64,000 bases of DNA from Amycolatopsis vastitatis (lineage in GTDB: Bacteria; Actinomycetota; Actinomycetes; Mycobacteriales; Pseudonocardiaceae): the NCBI RefSeq assembly GCF_002234595.1, contig NZ_NMUL01000013.1, forward strand, positions 1 through 64,000, written 5' to 3'. The translations under genes were made by a program, and so were the position numbers. Positions 47,716 to 56,156 of the stretch are shown piece by piece (position 1 is the stretch's first letter; the number at the start of each line of letters is the position of its first letter). The notes below the pieces were generated by a model. The model ran no database searches. It was not told the DNA's origin and worked only from the letters and a program-made list of their open reading frames with translations.

Positions 47716-48786
47716 TTGAGAAGACGTCTTGTCGCGGTCCTGTCCGCTGTCGCCGCCGTAGCCGGGCTCGCGTTCGGCGTACCCACGCTGACCGGGCAAG
47801 CTCCGCAAGCGGCCGCCGCCGCGTGCAGCGCGCCGAACTGGGTCGCGGGCCAGTGGTACGACGTCGGCGCGGTCGTGCGCTACACCAACGGCGGTTACTA
47901 CCGCGCCAAAAACGCCAACCCGGGCTACGACCCGATCATCAGCACCTGGTACTGGGAGCCCTACAGCTGTGACGGCGGGAGCGGCACCACCTGCAGCTAC
48001 CCGGACTGGGTCGCCGGCCAGTGGTACGACGTCGGCGCGGTCGTGCGCTACACCAACGGCGGTTACTACCGCGCCAAAAACGCCAACCCGGGCTACGACC
48101 CCGTCATCAGCACCTGGTACTGGGAGCCCTACGACTGCGGCGGCGGCACCGACCCCGGCAACCCGGGCGCGTTCGTCGTCAGCGAAGCCCAGTTCAACCA
48201 GATGTTCCCGGGCCGGAACTCCTTCTACACCTACAGTGGCCTCACCGCGGCGTTGTCGGCGTACCCCGGCTTCGCGAACACCGGCAGCGACACGGTGAAG
48301 AAGCAGGAAGCCGCGGCGTTCCTCGCCAACGTCAGCCACGAGACCGGCGGGCTCGTCTACATCGTCGAGCAGAACACGGCCAACTACCCGCACTACTGCG
48401 ACTGGAACCAGCCCTACGGCTGCCCGGCGGGCCAATCGGCCTACTACGGCCGCGGGCCGATCCAGCTGAGCTGGAACTTCAACTACAAGGCCGCCGGTGA
48501 CGCGCTCGGCATCGACCTGCTCGGCAACCCCTGGCAGGTCGAGCAGAACGCGGCCGTCGCCTGGAAGACCGGGCTCTGGTACTGGAACACCCAGAGCGGC
48601 CCCGGCACGATGACCCCGCACAACGCGATGGTCAACGGCCGTGGGTTCGGCGAAACCATCCGCAGCATCAACGGCTCGATCGAGTGCAACGGCGGCAACC
48701 CGGCCCAGGTCGAGAGCCGCGTCTCGAAGTACCGGCAGTTCAGCTCGGTCCTCGGCGTCGACCCCGGCGCCAACCTCTACTGCTGA
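47716..48786 (+). CDS. Secreted GH19 chitinase with tandem CBM5/12
   Basis: 356 residues: Sec signal peptide (1-~36, QAAAAA), two chitin-binding CBM5/12 modules (about 38-84 and 93-140; each WVAGQWYDVGAVVRYTNGGYY, seen as VAGQWYD and AVVRYTNGG), a short Gly linker, and a GH19 domain (about 152-356) with the catalytic Glu209 in SHETGG. It hydrolyses chitin outside the cell with inversion. TTG 47716 has AAGGAG 11 nt upstream. The two modules are almost identical in DNA as well as protein. Expression is probably controlled by the DasR-like site. Confidence 0.9.
   Translation: MRRRLVAVLSAVAAVAGLAFGVPTLTGQAPQAAAAACSAPNWVAGQWYDVGAVVRYTNGGYYRAKNANPGYDPIISTWYWEPYSCDGGSGTTCSYPDWVAGQWYDVGAVVRYTNGGYYRAKNANPGYDPVISTWYWEPYDCGGGTDPGNPGAFVVSEAQFNQMFPGRNSFYTYSGLTAALSAYPGFANTGSDTVKKQEAAAFLANVSHETGGLVYIVEQNTANYPHYCDWNQPYGCPAGQSAYYGRGPIQLSWNFNYKAAGDALGIDLLGNPWQVEQNAAVAWKTGLWYWNTQSGPGTMTPHNAMVNGRGFGETIRSINGSIECNGGNPAQVESRVSKYRQFSSVLGVDPGANLYC
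47840..48133 (+). repeat. Tandem near-identical CBM5/12 modules
   Basis: DNA at 47840-47965 recurs at 48008-48133, offset 168 bp, with only a few substitutions over ~126 bp. It covers the carbohydrate-binding modules, and the identity at synonymous sites points to recent duplication or gene conversion. Confidence 0.8.
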
Positions 48787-48790
48787 GCGA

Positions 48791-48819
48791 GCGGGCAGGG
48801 CGCGGCGCGCCCTGCCCGC
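48791..48819. terminator. Bidirectional terminator after the chitinase gene
   Basis: A perfect 13-bp stem (GCGGGCAGGGCGC / GCGCCCTGCCCGC), loop GGC, between the convergent chitinase and thioesterase genes. Confidence 0.8.
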
Positions 48820-48825
48820 CTCCGC

Positions 48826-49572
48826 TCAGCGGGCGAGCCGGTCGCCGATCAGCCGGGTGATCGTCGCCGCCTCGTCCTTGAGGTAGAAGTGGCCGCCCGG
48901 GAACGTCTTCAGGTCGAACCCGGCGGACGTGCGGTCCGCCCAGCCGCTCGCTTGGGCCTCGTCGACCTTCGGGTCCTGGTCGCCGAGCAGCGCGACGATC
49001 GGGCAGCCGACGTCCGGGCCGGGGCGGTAGTGGTAGGTCTCGGCGGCCCGGTAGTCGCTGCGCAGCGCGGGCAGCGCCATGCGGCGGATGTCCGGGTCGT
49101 CGAGTATCGCCGCGTCGGTGCCACCGAGCCGTTTGACCTCGGCCAGCAGCTCGTCGTCGTTCTTCAGGTGGACGGCTTCGCCGAGGGGCGGGCCGGGGGC
49201 GCGACGGCCGGAAACGAACAGGGTGTGCAGCCGCGTTCCCCGCGCTTCGAGCCGCCGCGCGACCTCGAAGGCCAGGCTGGCGCCCATGCTGTGGCCGAAG
49301 AACGCGACCGGCTCGTCGAGCACCGCCGGGAGCACGTCGGCCAGCCGGTCGGCGAGCACGAACAGGTCGTCCACCGCGGGTTCGCCGTACCGGTCCTGCC
49401 GGCCCGGGTACTGCACGACCAGGACCTCCACCGCGGGTGCCAGCGCCGCCGAGAAGGGGCGGTAGTAGCTCGCCGCCCCGCCGGCGTGCGGGAAGCACAC
49501 GAGCCGCGCCGCGGCGGCGGGTGCCGGGTGGAAGCGCCGGATCCACGCCGAAGCCTCGAGCGAAATCGTCAT
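48826..49572 (-). CDS. Type II thioesterase (stand-alone, NRPS/PKS-type)
   Basis: 248-residue alpha/beta hydrolase of the GrsT/TEII group: FPHAGGAASYY near the start, nucleophile Ser in FFGHSMGASLA (about residue 95), Asp in LLGDQDPKV, His in FPGGHFYLKD. These editing enzymes free stalled acyl or aminoacyl groups from carrier proteins. No NRPS or PKS gene is in the window, so it would act in trans or be a leftover. ATG 49572. It shares no operon. Confidence 0.85.
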   Translation of the reverse strand: MTISLEASAWIRRFHPAPAAAARLVCFPHAGGAASYYRPFSAALAPAVEVLVVQYPGRQDRYGEPAVDDLFVLADRLADVLPAVLDEPVAFFGHSMGASLAFEVARRLEARGTRLHTLFVSGRRAPGPPLGEAVHLKNDDELLAEVKRLGGTDAAILDDPDIRRMALPALRSDYRAAETYHYRPGPDVGCPIVALLGDQDPKVDEAQASGWADRTSAGFDLKTFPGGHFYLKDEAATITRLIGDRLAR

Positions 49573-49623
49573 GCTTCCGAATCTGTCAGGCCGTCGCGCC
49601 CGCGTCGACCCTGTCGCACGGAA

Positions 49624-49655
49624 AACGGGGCCGGTCCGCGTGGACCGGCCCCGTT
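49624..49655. terminator. Terminator after the LANTG surface-protein gene
   Basis: A perfect 14-bp stem (AACGGGGCCGGTCC / GGACCGGCCCCGTT), loop GCGT, 13 nt beyond the stop of the minus-strand gene. It also separates it from the thioesterase promoter region. Confidence 0.8.
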
Positions 49656-49667
49656 CCTGGTCGTGCG

Positions 49668-50822
49668 TTACGCGCGGCTGCGACGACGGTTCAGCAGCAG
49701 CACCAGCGCGCCGCCACCGAGCAGCAGGCCGCCGGCGGTGAACGGAACCGCGGCGTCGACACCGGTGTTGGCCAGCTCGCCGCCACCGGACTGCGCGCCA
49801 CCCGGGGTGGTCGGCGCCGGGCTCGTGGCCGGGGCACCCGCCTCGGTCCAGCTGGCGGCCGCCTTCGCGGTGACCTGGGTCTTCTCCGAGTCGGCCACGA
49901 TCAGCGACTGGGCTTCCTGGGTCTCGTAGTTCTGGGCGACGAACAGGCGGCCGGTGTCCAGCTGCCCGGTCACCTTGAGCGAGAAGGAGCCCTTGCCGGG
50001 CTTGGTGCCCGCCGGGACGTCGACGAACAGCTTGCTGCCGTCCTTGACGTCCGCCCCCTTCAGCTCCTTGCCTTCGGTGTCGGTGATCTTGACGCCGTCG
50101 GGCAGCTCGCTGGTCAGCGCGGTGACGTCACCGGTGGTGGCGACGTTGAACGGCCCGATCTTGGTGCCCGCGGCGCCTTCGGTCTTGTCCGCGGCGATGT
50201 TCAGCGTCGGCTTCGGCTGCTTGCCGAGGCCGGCGTTGTCCGCACCGGTCAGGTAGTCGTACAGCGCGACGACGTCAGCCGAGGCGTCGCCGTCCTCGTA
50301 CGGCAGCGGCTTGGTCTTGTCGAGGTTCGTGTTGTCGCTGAAGTGCCAGACCGAAGCCTGCGTCGCGGTGATGGCCTCCTGCTCGGACAGGCCGCCGTGC
50401 AGCTTGGCGCCCTTCTTCGCGAGCACCTGGCCCAGGTCGTCCAGCTTGACTCCCGGGTAGCCGTGGTGCAGCACCCAGTTGATCTTGTCGCTGTTCTCCT
50501 GGAAGTTCTTCGATTCTTCGCTCTTGGGGTACTGGTTCCACGGCCGCTCGACCATGTCCACGTCGGTGCGCATGCCGACCTTGATCTGCACGCAGTAGAG
50601 CTTGAGCGTCTTGCCGTCCGACAGCTTCATCCCGAACAGCTCGGTCACATAGTTCCGGTGGGGGCCGAGGTTCACGCTGAACCCTTCGGTGCCGCCGCCC
50701 TTGACGACCCGGCCACGCGCGGCGCCGTCGTCCGCGAGGGCCGAGGGGGTGCCGACCATGACCGCGGCGGCCGCGGCGAGCACCGCGATCCCGCCACGCA
50801 CGAGTGCTGACCTGACCTGCAT
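49668..50822 (-). CDS. Thioester-domain surface protein with LAxTG sorting signal
   Basis: 384 residues. Signal peptide (1-~31, SALA). An N-terminal thioester domain with Cys77 in LYCVQ and Gln155 in TATQASVWHFSD, the Cys-Gln pair that makes an internal covalent bond able to react with host or surface amines. Then an Ig-like region (about 195-320), a Pro/Thr/Gly stalk, sorting signal LANTG (350-354), hydrophobic helix and NRRRSRA. LAxTG is the class E sortase motif; only a class F sortase (20205-21017) is in the window. ATG 50822 behind AGGAG. Single gene with its own terminator; the upstream ~275-nt gap has no other gene. Confidence 0.87.
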   Translation of the reverse strand: MQVRSALVRGGIAVLAAAAAVMVGTPSALADDGAARGRVVKGGGTEGFSVNLGPHRNYVTELFGMKLSDGKTLKLYCVQIKVGMRTDVDMVERPWNQYPKSEESKNFQENSDKINWVLHHGYPGVKLDDLGQVLAKKGAKLHGGLSEQEAITATQASVWHFSDNTNLDKTKPLPYEDGDASADVVALYDYLTGADNAGLGKQPKPTLNIAADKTEGAAGTKIGPFNVATTGDVTALTSELPDGVKITDTEGKELKGADVKDGSKLFVDVPAGTKPGKGSFSLKVTGQLDTGRLFVAQNYETQEAQSLIVADSEKTQVTAKAAASWTEAGAPATSPAPTTPGGAQSGGGELANTGVDAAVPFTAGGLLLGGGALVLLLNRRRSRA

Positions 50823-51051
50823 AAATCTCCTATTCCGAGCCCGAACCACGCCGTTTGGGCCGCGTGGGATGAAAATCCCCGACCACGGCGGCCACCGATT
50901 CAGGTGAGTGATCACCCGGTCAAGCGAGATCGGAGCATACACAGACCACACAAGTGCTACGCAGGGTGCCCCCACAAACACGAAAGTGCGCAGAATTCCG
51001 CTGAATGGCGCAGTCAGGAAGTCTCGAAACGACGTTTTGTCCGGCGTGCGC

Positions 51052-51085
51052 GGCGGGGCCCGGCGAATCCACGCCGGGCCCCGCC
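51052..51085. terminator. Terminator after the secreted serine-hydrolase gene
   Basis: A perfect 14-bp stem (GGCGGGGCCCGGCG / CGCCGGGCCCCGCC), loop AATCCA, 12 nt beyond the stop at 51098 on the minus strand. Confidence 0.8.
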
Positions 51086-51097
51086 GAACTCACGACA

Positions 51098-51913
51098 TCA
51101 GCCCCGGAAGTACCCCTTGAACAGGATCTCGCTGATCTTGGTGGTGGTCTCCATGCCGGTCTCGTAGCCGTTCTGGATCACCTTCGTGTTGTTCATCAGC
51201 GCCAGGGTGTACCGCTCGTGCGGGCCCACGAAGCCGACCGAGTTCATGATCCACGAGCCGTCGTCGTTGTCGTCGGACCAGCCGTCCTTGTTGCCCGGCC
51301 GCGCGGCCGCGCCGGCACCCCAGACACCCCACTGCTGGTTGACGTCCACGGCGCGCATCTCGCGCACGATGTAGTCGCGGTGCCGCCGGGGCAGGCGGGT
51401 CAGCACGTAGTTGATCAGCCGGTCCAGGTCGTTCGCCGTGGTGAGGATCCAGCCCCAGTGGTGCGGGTGCTGGTCGGTGAACCGCATGTCGGTCATCCCG
51501 TAGGAGGGGAACCGCTTGGCGAACTCGGCTTCGCCGCCGTAGCGGGTCCACAGCGTGTGGGCGGCCGCGTCGTCACTGGAGTTGAGCATCCGGTGCATCA
51601 GGTCGCGGTCCTCGGCGGTCAGCGTGACGGCCCCCGAGTCGTTGCGCAGCAGCAGATCCACGACCATGGCCAGCTTCGGTGTCGAGCACGCCCAGATCAG
51701 CGTGCCGGCGGCCGGGCTGCGGTAGACGGCACCGGTCCACCGGTCCCGCAGCACGATGCCGGTCTCGCCGGGCCGGCTGTCGGCGTAGGCCTGCGCCTGC
51801 GCGATCCGCGCCCGCAGCTCCCGGTCGAATCGGCCGGTCGCGCCGGCCTCGGCCGGCGCCAGCGCGAGGGCCATCAGTACCGCCGTCAGGACGGCGAACA
51901 GTCTTTTCCTCAT
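51098..51913 (-). CDS. Secreted serine hydrolase, class A beta-lactamase-like
   Basis: 271 residues with a Sec signal peptide (1-~26). SxxK is S77-T-P-K80 (WACSTPKLAMV), an SxD-type motif lies at NSSDDAA, and the KTG-like strand is replaced by GNKDGWSDD. The W-x-x-G-x pattern and IMNSVGFVGPHERYTLALMNN follow the beta-lactamase/PBP fold. The altered third motif argues against ordinary beta-lactamase activity; an esterase, peptidase or non-enzymatic role is possible. ATG 51913 behind GGGGA. Monocistronic. Confidence 0.75.
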   Translation of the reverse strand: MRKRLFAVLTAVLMALALAPAEAGATGRFDRELRARIAQAQAYADSRPGETGIVLRDRWTGAVYRSPAAGTLIWACSTPKLAMVVDLLLRNDSGAVTLTAEDRDLMHRMLNSSDDAAAHTLWTRYGGEAEFAKRFPSYGMTDMRFTDQHPHHWGWILTTANDLDRLINYVLTRLPRRHRDYIVREMRAVDVNQQWGVWGAGAAARPGNKDGWSDDNDDGSWIMNSVGFVGPHERYTLALMNNTKVIQNGYETGMETTTKISEILFKGYFRG

Positions 51914-52015
51914 GAGTTCCCCAGGTGAAGGTAAGACGATCTTTACCTACCTGAAGGCGTTCACCGTGGATCAAGGTTGCCGTGATCGCCGTCACACCCG
52001 ACTGTGGACGCCGTG

Positions 52016-52047
52016 AGCCGAGCCGCCGCCGCGGCGGCAGCTCGGCT
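52016..52047. terminator. Terminator after the cellulase gene
   Basis: A 15-bp stem with one mismatch (AGCCGAGCCGCCGCC / GGCGGCAGCTCGGCT), 2-nt loop, 7 nt past the stop on the minus strand. Confidence 0.7.
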
Positions 52048-52053
52048 GGCCTT

Positions 52054-53586
52054 TCACGGTTTGACGGTCAGCAGGTGGGCCCGGAAACCCTCGCCGTACG
52101 TCTTGGTGGGGGTGCCGTTGTAGTCCTCGATCAGCACGTTGCCGCCGCTGCAGCCCCACGGGTTCCACGTCCACGCGGTGTACCCGAGGTTGTGCGCGTC
52201 CAGCCACGCCATCAGCTGGTCGATGTAGTCGTGCGCGCAGCTGTTCTGGCCGATTTCGCCGGCCTGCACCGGCACCTGCGCGGCGACCGTCCCGATCTGA
52301 CTGTCCCAGCAGGACACTGTGACGCAGGCGTTGAAGTTGTACGAGTGCCAGGAGGCCACCAGGTTGCCCGCCGGGTCGTTCGGGCGGTAGGTCAGCCACT
52401 GCGTGAGGTCGTTCGTCCACGTCAGCCCGGCGGTCATCACGACGTTCTTGGCACCCGTCGCGCGGACGGCGTCGACCAGTTCCTGCATGCCCGCCACGGG
52501 GTAGCCGATCCCGGTGCAGGTGCCGCCGTCGCGCAGGCACTTCCACTCGGCGGCCGCGTTGGCCCAGTTGTCGGCCGCGTCCGGGTAGGGCTCGTTGAAC
52601 AGGTCGAACACCACGGCGTCGTCACCCTTGAACGCGGTCGCCACCTGCGTCCAGAAGGCCGGCGCGTACTGCCGGTCGGGCATCGGCTTCTGGCAGGTCG
52701 CGTTGACGTCGGTGCAGGCCGAGGAGGTGCCGGTGTACTGGCCGTGCGTCCAGTGCAGGTCGAGGATCGGGTTGATCCCGTTGGCCTCCAACAGCTTCGC
52801 GTAGTCCTTGACGGCCTGCTGGTAGGGAGCTCCGCTGGGCGTGCCGGACAGGCCGAGCCAGCAGTCCTCGTTCAGCGGGATCCGCACCGCGTGGATGTTC
52901 CAGGCCTTCATCGCGTCGACCGACGCCTGGTCGACCGGGCCGCTGTCCCACATGCCCTTGCCCTGCACGCAGGCGAACTCGCCGCTGGACCGGTTGACGC
53001 CCAGCAGCCGGTAGGTCTTGCCGTCGGCGGTCAGCAGCTTGTTGCCCGACACGTGCAGCGCGGGCGCCGGGCCGGGCGGCGGTGGCGTCGTGGTCGTGGT
53101 CGTGGTGGGCGTCGTCGGGAGCGTGATGGGTGTCGTGGCCGTGGTCGGCGGCGTCCCGGTGCACGCGGCGCCGTTGACCGCGAAGTCGGTCGGCGTGGTG
53201 TTGGTGCCGCTGTAGGAGAAGTTCGCGCCGGTGTTGACGGTTCCGCCGGCCGGGATGGTGCCGTTCCAGCTCGCGTTGGTCACGGTGACCCGCTTGCCGG
53301 ACTGCGTCCACGTCCCGCTCCAGCCCTGCTGGAGGGTCTGGTTTCCGCTGTAGGAGTAGGTCAGCGTCCAACCGTCGACGGCCGACGAACCGAGGTTGCC
53401 GATCCCGACGGCAAGGCTGAAACCGCTTCCCCAATCGTTGGGCGAATAGGTGACGCGGCAGGCGAACGCCGCACTCGTCTCATTCGCCGCCGACACGGCC
53501 GTCGTCGACGTGACGACGCACGCGGCAGCGGCCGCGAGACCCGCGACCGCAAGCACGGCAGGACGTTTTCCGGCTCTTACCCACAT
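52054..53586 (-). CDS. Secreted GH5 endoglucanase with N-terminal CBM2
   Basis: 510 residues. Signal peptide (1-~33), CBM2 (about 36-125; FACRVTYSPNDWGSGF, WTLTYSYSGNQ, the surface Trp pattern W-G and W-S-G-T-W), a Thr/Pro linker with seven Thr in a row, then a GH5 barrel (about 165-510). The acid/base is the Glu in DLFNEPY and the nucleophile the Glu in VQAGEIGQ. It cleaves beta-1,4-glucan outside the cell. ATG 53586 is 6 nt after AAGGGAG; the longer frame lacks a good start. A CebR-like operator precedes it. Confidence 0.9.
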   Translation of the reverse strand: MWVRAGKRPAVLAVAGLAAAAACVVTSTTAVSAANETSAAFACRVTYSPNDWGSGFSLAVGIGNLGSSAVDGWTLTYSYSGNQTLQQGWSGTWTQSGKRVTVTNASWNGTIPAGGTVNTGANFSYSGTNTTPTDFAVNGAACTGTPPTTATTPITLPTTPTTTTTTTPPPPGPAPALHVSGNKLLTADGKTYRLLGVNRSSGEFACVQGKGMWDSGPVDQASVDAMKAWNIHAVRIPLNEDCWLGLSGTPSGAPYQQAVKDYAKLLEANGINPILDLHWTHGQYTGTSSACTDVNATCQKPMPDRQYAPAFWTQVATAFKGDDAVVFDLFNEPYPDAADNWANAAAEWKCLRDGGTCTGIGYPVAGMQELVDAVRATGAKNVVMTAGLTWTNDLTQWLTYRPNDPAGNLVASWHSYNFNACVTVSCWDSQIGTVAAQVPVQAGEIGQNSCAHDYIDQLMAWLDAHNLGYTAWTWNPWGCSGGNVLIEDYNGTPTKTYGEGFRAHLLTVKP

Positions 53587-53632
53587 CGGCACTCCCTTGT
53601 GCACACTGACGGCGGCCACGGGCGGCAGATTC

Positions 53633-53646
53633 TGGGAGCGTTCCCA
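53633..53646. promoter_or_regulatory. CebR-like operator upstream of the cellulase gene
   Basis: TGGGAGCGTTCCCA matches 13 of 14 positions of the CebR box (TGGGAGCGCTCCCA) known from Streptomyces, and lies 47 nt upstream of the cellulase start. CebR represses cellulose genes until cello-oligosaccharides bind it. The repressor gene itself is not in the window. Confidence 0.7.
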
Positions 53647-53773
53647 GTCGCCCGACACACCGTCGCTTCCCGGCCCCGGGTTGTCAATCACCAACGTCGG
53701 GAAAGGGTGCCGATTCACGCGAACAGCGCCCGGCGGGTTCGGCCATCTACCGCAAGCGGCTGCGCGCCCCGGG

Positions 53774-55069
53774 TCAGCCGGCGACCGGACGCCGCCGGGA
53801 GAAGAACCGGGCGATCCCGCGCCGGCGGGGTGACAGCCAATCGGCGATGTCGGCGACCACGGCGGGGTCAACGTGCTGCGGCGAGGAGTATCCGGGCTTG
53901 GACGACCCTTCGCCGCGGAAGAACAGGTGGTCGTCGGCGTCGTGGACGCGGATCGTGACGTCGGGCCGGTGCGCCAGGCCCGCTCGCCAGCGCGCGAGGT
54001 CGTCGGCCACGGTCACCTGGTAGTCGCGCCCGCCCTGCAGGATGAGCATCGGCTTGTCCAGCCCGGCCGCCGTCGCGACCGGGTCGTACTCGCGCAGGTC
54101 CAGCCAGTACGAGGCCGGCCAGCCGAAGAGCAGGTCCGCCGCCGGGGCCGAGGGTGAAAGACCGGGGCTCTCGACGAGCGCGGCCTGGCGCGAGACCGTC
54201 TCGAGGGCGGCCGTCGTGGCCGGGCCGGGGTCCAGCTCGGCCAGGTAGCGGGCGACCCGGACGGCGGCCCGGCTCAACGGCACAGTGTCCCCGGCGAGGC
54301 TGATCAGCCCGGCGACCGAGGCCTCGGCGGCCGCGACGCGCACGGCGGCCTTGCCGCCGCCGCTGTGGCCGAGGAGGTACACCCGCGCGGGGTCCACGTC
54401 CGGCTCGCGCTGGAGCAGGTGAACGGCGGCGACGGCGTGCGGCAGGTATTCGCCGGCCATCGTGAAGCCGGGTTCGGAGCCGGCGCCGGGGTGGACGTGG
54501 GTCACCTTGTCGAACCGGGCCACCGCGACGCCGCGGCTGCCCAGGCCCCAGGCCAGATCCTTGAACGGCTTGCCCGGCCCGGTCGTCAGGTCGCGGTCGA
54601 AGGGGCCAGAGCCGAGCAGCACCACCGCCGGCCAGGGACCGCGACCCCTGGGCAGGGTGACCGTGCCGGGCACGGCGAGCGGGCCGGAACCGACGGTGAC
54701 CTCGTGCTCGGTGAACCGGTCCGGGGCGGCGTAGGCCGGCGGCTCCCAGGTCAGGCCGGACGGCGGCGCGAGCCGCAAGCCGTGCAGCAGGCCGTCGCTG
54801 TCGACCGACATGACGACGGTGAGCCCGCCGCGCCGGCAGGTCACCGGGACGCTCACCCGGACCAGACCCGCCTTGACCGGCTCGCTCACCGGCTCCCCGA
54901 CCGCCGTGACCGGCCCGGCCTTGGCGATCTCCGTCTCCCAGCCGACCCTCAGCGTCCCGGCGGACGCGGCCGCCCGCAGCCGTGGCGCGAACAGCGCCTC
55001 GACGTCCTCGAAGCGCCCCTCGGCCGCCATGTCGACGACCGTCCTGGCCACCATCCCCGATTCCGGCAT
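53774..55069 (-). CDS. Alpha/beta hydrolase (dienelactone-hydrolase/esterase-like)
   Basis: 431 residues. N-terminal ~115 residues resemble a DUF3887-type domain (ALFAPRLRAAASAGTLRVGWETE and VVMSVDSDGLLHGLRLAPP). The C-terminal hydrolase has Ser nucleophile in LLGHSGGGKAA, then an Asp (ILQGGRDYQV) and His (DADDHLFF). No signal peptide; the substrate is not readable. The frame extends to 55138, overlapping the divergent regulator gene, so I take ATG 55069. The ~60-nt gap to the divergent ArsR-like gene implies shared regulation. Confidence 0.8.
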   Translation of the reverse strand: MPESGMVARTVVDMAAEGRFEDVEALFAPRLRAAASAGTLRVGWETEIAKAGPVTAVGEPVSEPVKAGLVRVSVPVTCRRGGLTVVMSVDSDGLLHGLRLAPPSGLTWEPPAYAAPDRFTEHEVTVGSGPLAVPGTVTLPRGRGPWPAVVLLGSGPFDRDLTTGPGKPFKDLAWGLGSRGVAVARFDKVTHVHPGAGSEPGFTMAGEYLPHAVAAVHLLQREPDVDPARVYLLGHSGGGKAAVRVAAAEASVAGLISLAGDTVPLSRAAVRVARYLAELDPGPATTAALETVSRQAALVESPGLSPSAPAADLLFGWPASYWLDLREYDPVATAAGLDKPMLILQGGRDYQVTVADDLARWRAGLAHRPDVTIRVHDADDHLFFRGEGSSKPGYSSPQHVDPAVVADIADWLSPRRRGIARFFSRRRPVAG

Positions 55070-55130
55070 GCTCCCCCACCAACCTTTCTCGTATTTTGCG
55101 AAAGGTATCACGGTATGAGATCGTTCGGTA

Positions 55131-55667
55131 GTGGACACGTTGGAACTGCTGGGTCACCCCGTGCGGCTGCGGATCGTGCACGCCATGCGCGGCGGCCGGA
55201 CACTCACCACCGCCCAGCTCTGCGCGCTGCTGCCGGACGTCTCGAAGGCCATGGTGTACCGGCACGTCGACCTGCTCGCCGCCGGCGAAGTCCTGGAGGT
55301 GGCGGAGGAACGCCGCGTACGCGGCGCGGTCGAGCGCCATTACCGGCTGCGCCGCGAACGGGCTTCCATCGACCCCGCGACGGCCGCGTCCCTGTCACGC
55401 GACGATCACCGGCGCGCGTTCACCGTGGCGGTGGCCGCGCTGGTGGCGGAGTTCACCGCCTACCTCGACCGCGAATCCGCCGACCCGGCCACCGATCCCG
55501 TCGGTTATCAGCAACACGCCGTCTGGCTGAACGAAGACGAGCTCACGGCGATGGTCGGCGAACTGCGCGCGGCGATCCTGCCCCGGCTGGCCAACCCGTC
55601 CGCGCCCGGCCGTACCCGGTATCTGCTGAGCCCGATCCTCTTTCCCAGCGAAGAGGCGGAAAACTGA
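55131..55667 (+). CDS. Winged-helix (ArsR-like) regulator
   Basis: 178 residues with an N-terminal HTH (LLGHPVRLRIVHAMRGG, LPDVSKAMVYRHVDLLAAGEVL, RRVRGAVERHY wing) and a C-terminal helical ~90-residue domain; no metal-site Cys. GTG 55131. It is divergent from the hydrolase gene and is probably its regulator. A DNA segment between the starts contains GTATTTTGCGAAAGG and GGTATCACGGTATG, but no clean dyad. Confidence 0.78.
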   Translation: MDTLELLGHPVRLRIVHAMRGGRTLTTAQLCALLPDVSKAMVYRHVDLLAAGEVLEVAEERRVRGAVERHYRLRRERASIDPATAASLSRDDHRRAFTVAVAALVAEFTAYLDRESADPATDPVGYQQHAVWLNEDELTAMVGELRAAILPRLANPSAPGRTRYLLSPILFPSEEAEN

Positions 55668-55817
55668 GCCCGGACCCACGCGCCGAGCCACTACGGCGAG
55701 ATAACATTGTGGGAGCGCACTCAATTCTTGCTCAAGCCAGCTTGACACCGACTATGCCCCACCGACTAACGTAACCACGTTCGTTTGCGATGTCTGGGTC
55801 CGGTGGGGGGATTCAAC

Positions 55818-56099
55818 GTGGAAAACGACTGGCGCCCGGACGCGGTCGACGAGGATCCGGACGGCTTGGCGGCCATCTTGGATTCGCTCGGCCAGGATCC
55901 GGCCGTGAAACTCACCGATTCCGGCCGTGCCCTTCTGCGGTGGCTCGCCTCGCACGCGCTGAGTCCCGAGGACACCGACGTGTTCGACGCCGTTCCTCCG
56001 CAGTACGCGAATCTCGTCGCGGATATCGCCCGGCGCAATGCCGCGATCTGGCAAGAGCTGGCGAATATCGTCGAACGGCTCTCCCGCGAAGCGACGTGA
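55818..56099 (+). CDS. Small hypothetical protein
   Basis: 93 residues, acidic, no membrane segment or motif I know (VDEDPDGLAAILDSLGQ, DTDVFDAVPPQYANLVADI). GTG 55818 lies 7 nt after GGTGGGGGG, which decides the start over an upstream in-frame GTG at 55785. It stands alone, 151 nt after the ArsR-like gene. The predicted helices and size resemble small helical proteins of unknown role. Confidence 0.5.
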   Translation: MENDWRPDAVDEDPDGLAAILDSLGQDPAVKLTDSGRALLRWLASHALSPEDTDVFDAVPPQYANLVADIARRNAAIWQELANIVERLSREAT

Positions 56100-56156
56100 G
56101 ACAGGGAAACCGCGAATTCCCTTTCCGGCGCCCAGCGATGGCTCGAACGCGCGGGA

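Noticed and set aside
48826..49572. Evidence for a biosynthetic gene cluster
   Set aside because: A lone type II thioesterase without carrier-protein, NRPS or PKS genes nearby does not support a cluster, despite SARP-type regulators elsewhere in the window.
55708..55721. CebR-like TGGGAGCGCACTCA
   Set aside because: Two mismatches, not palindromic, and not next to a sugar gene.
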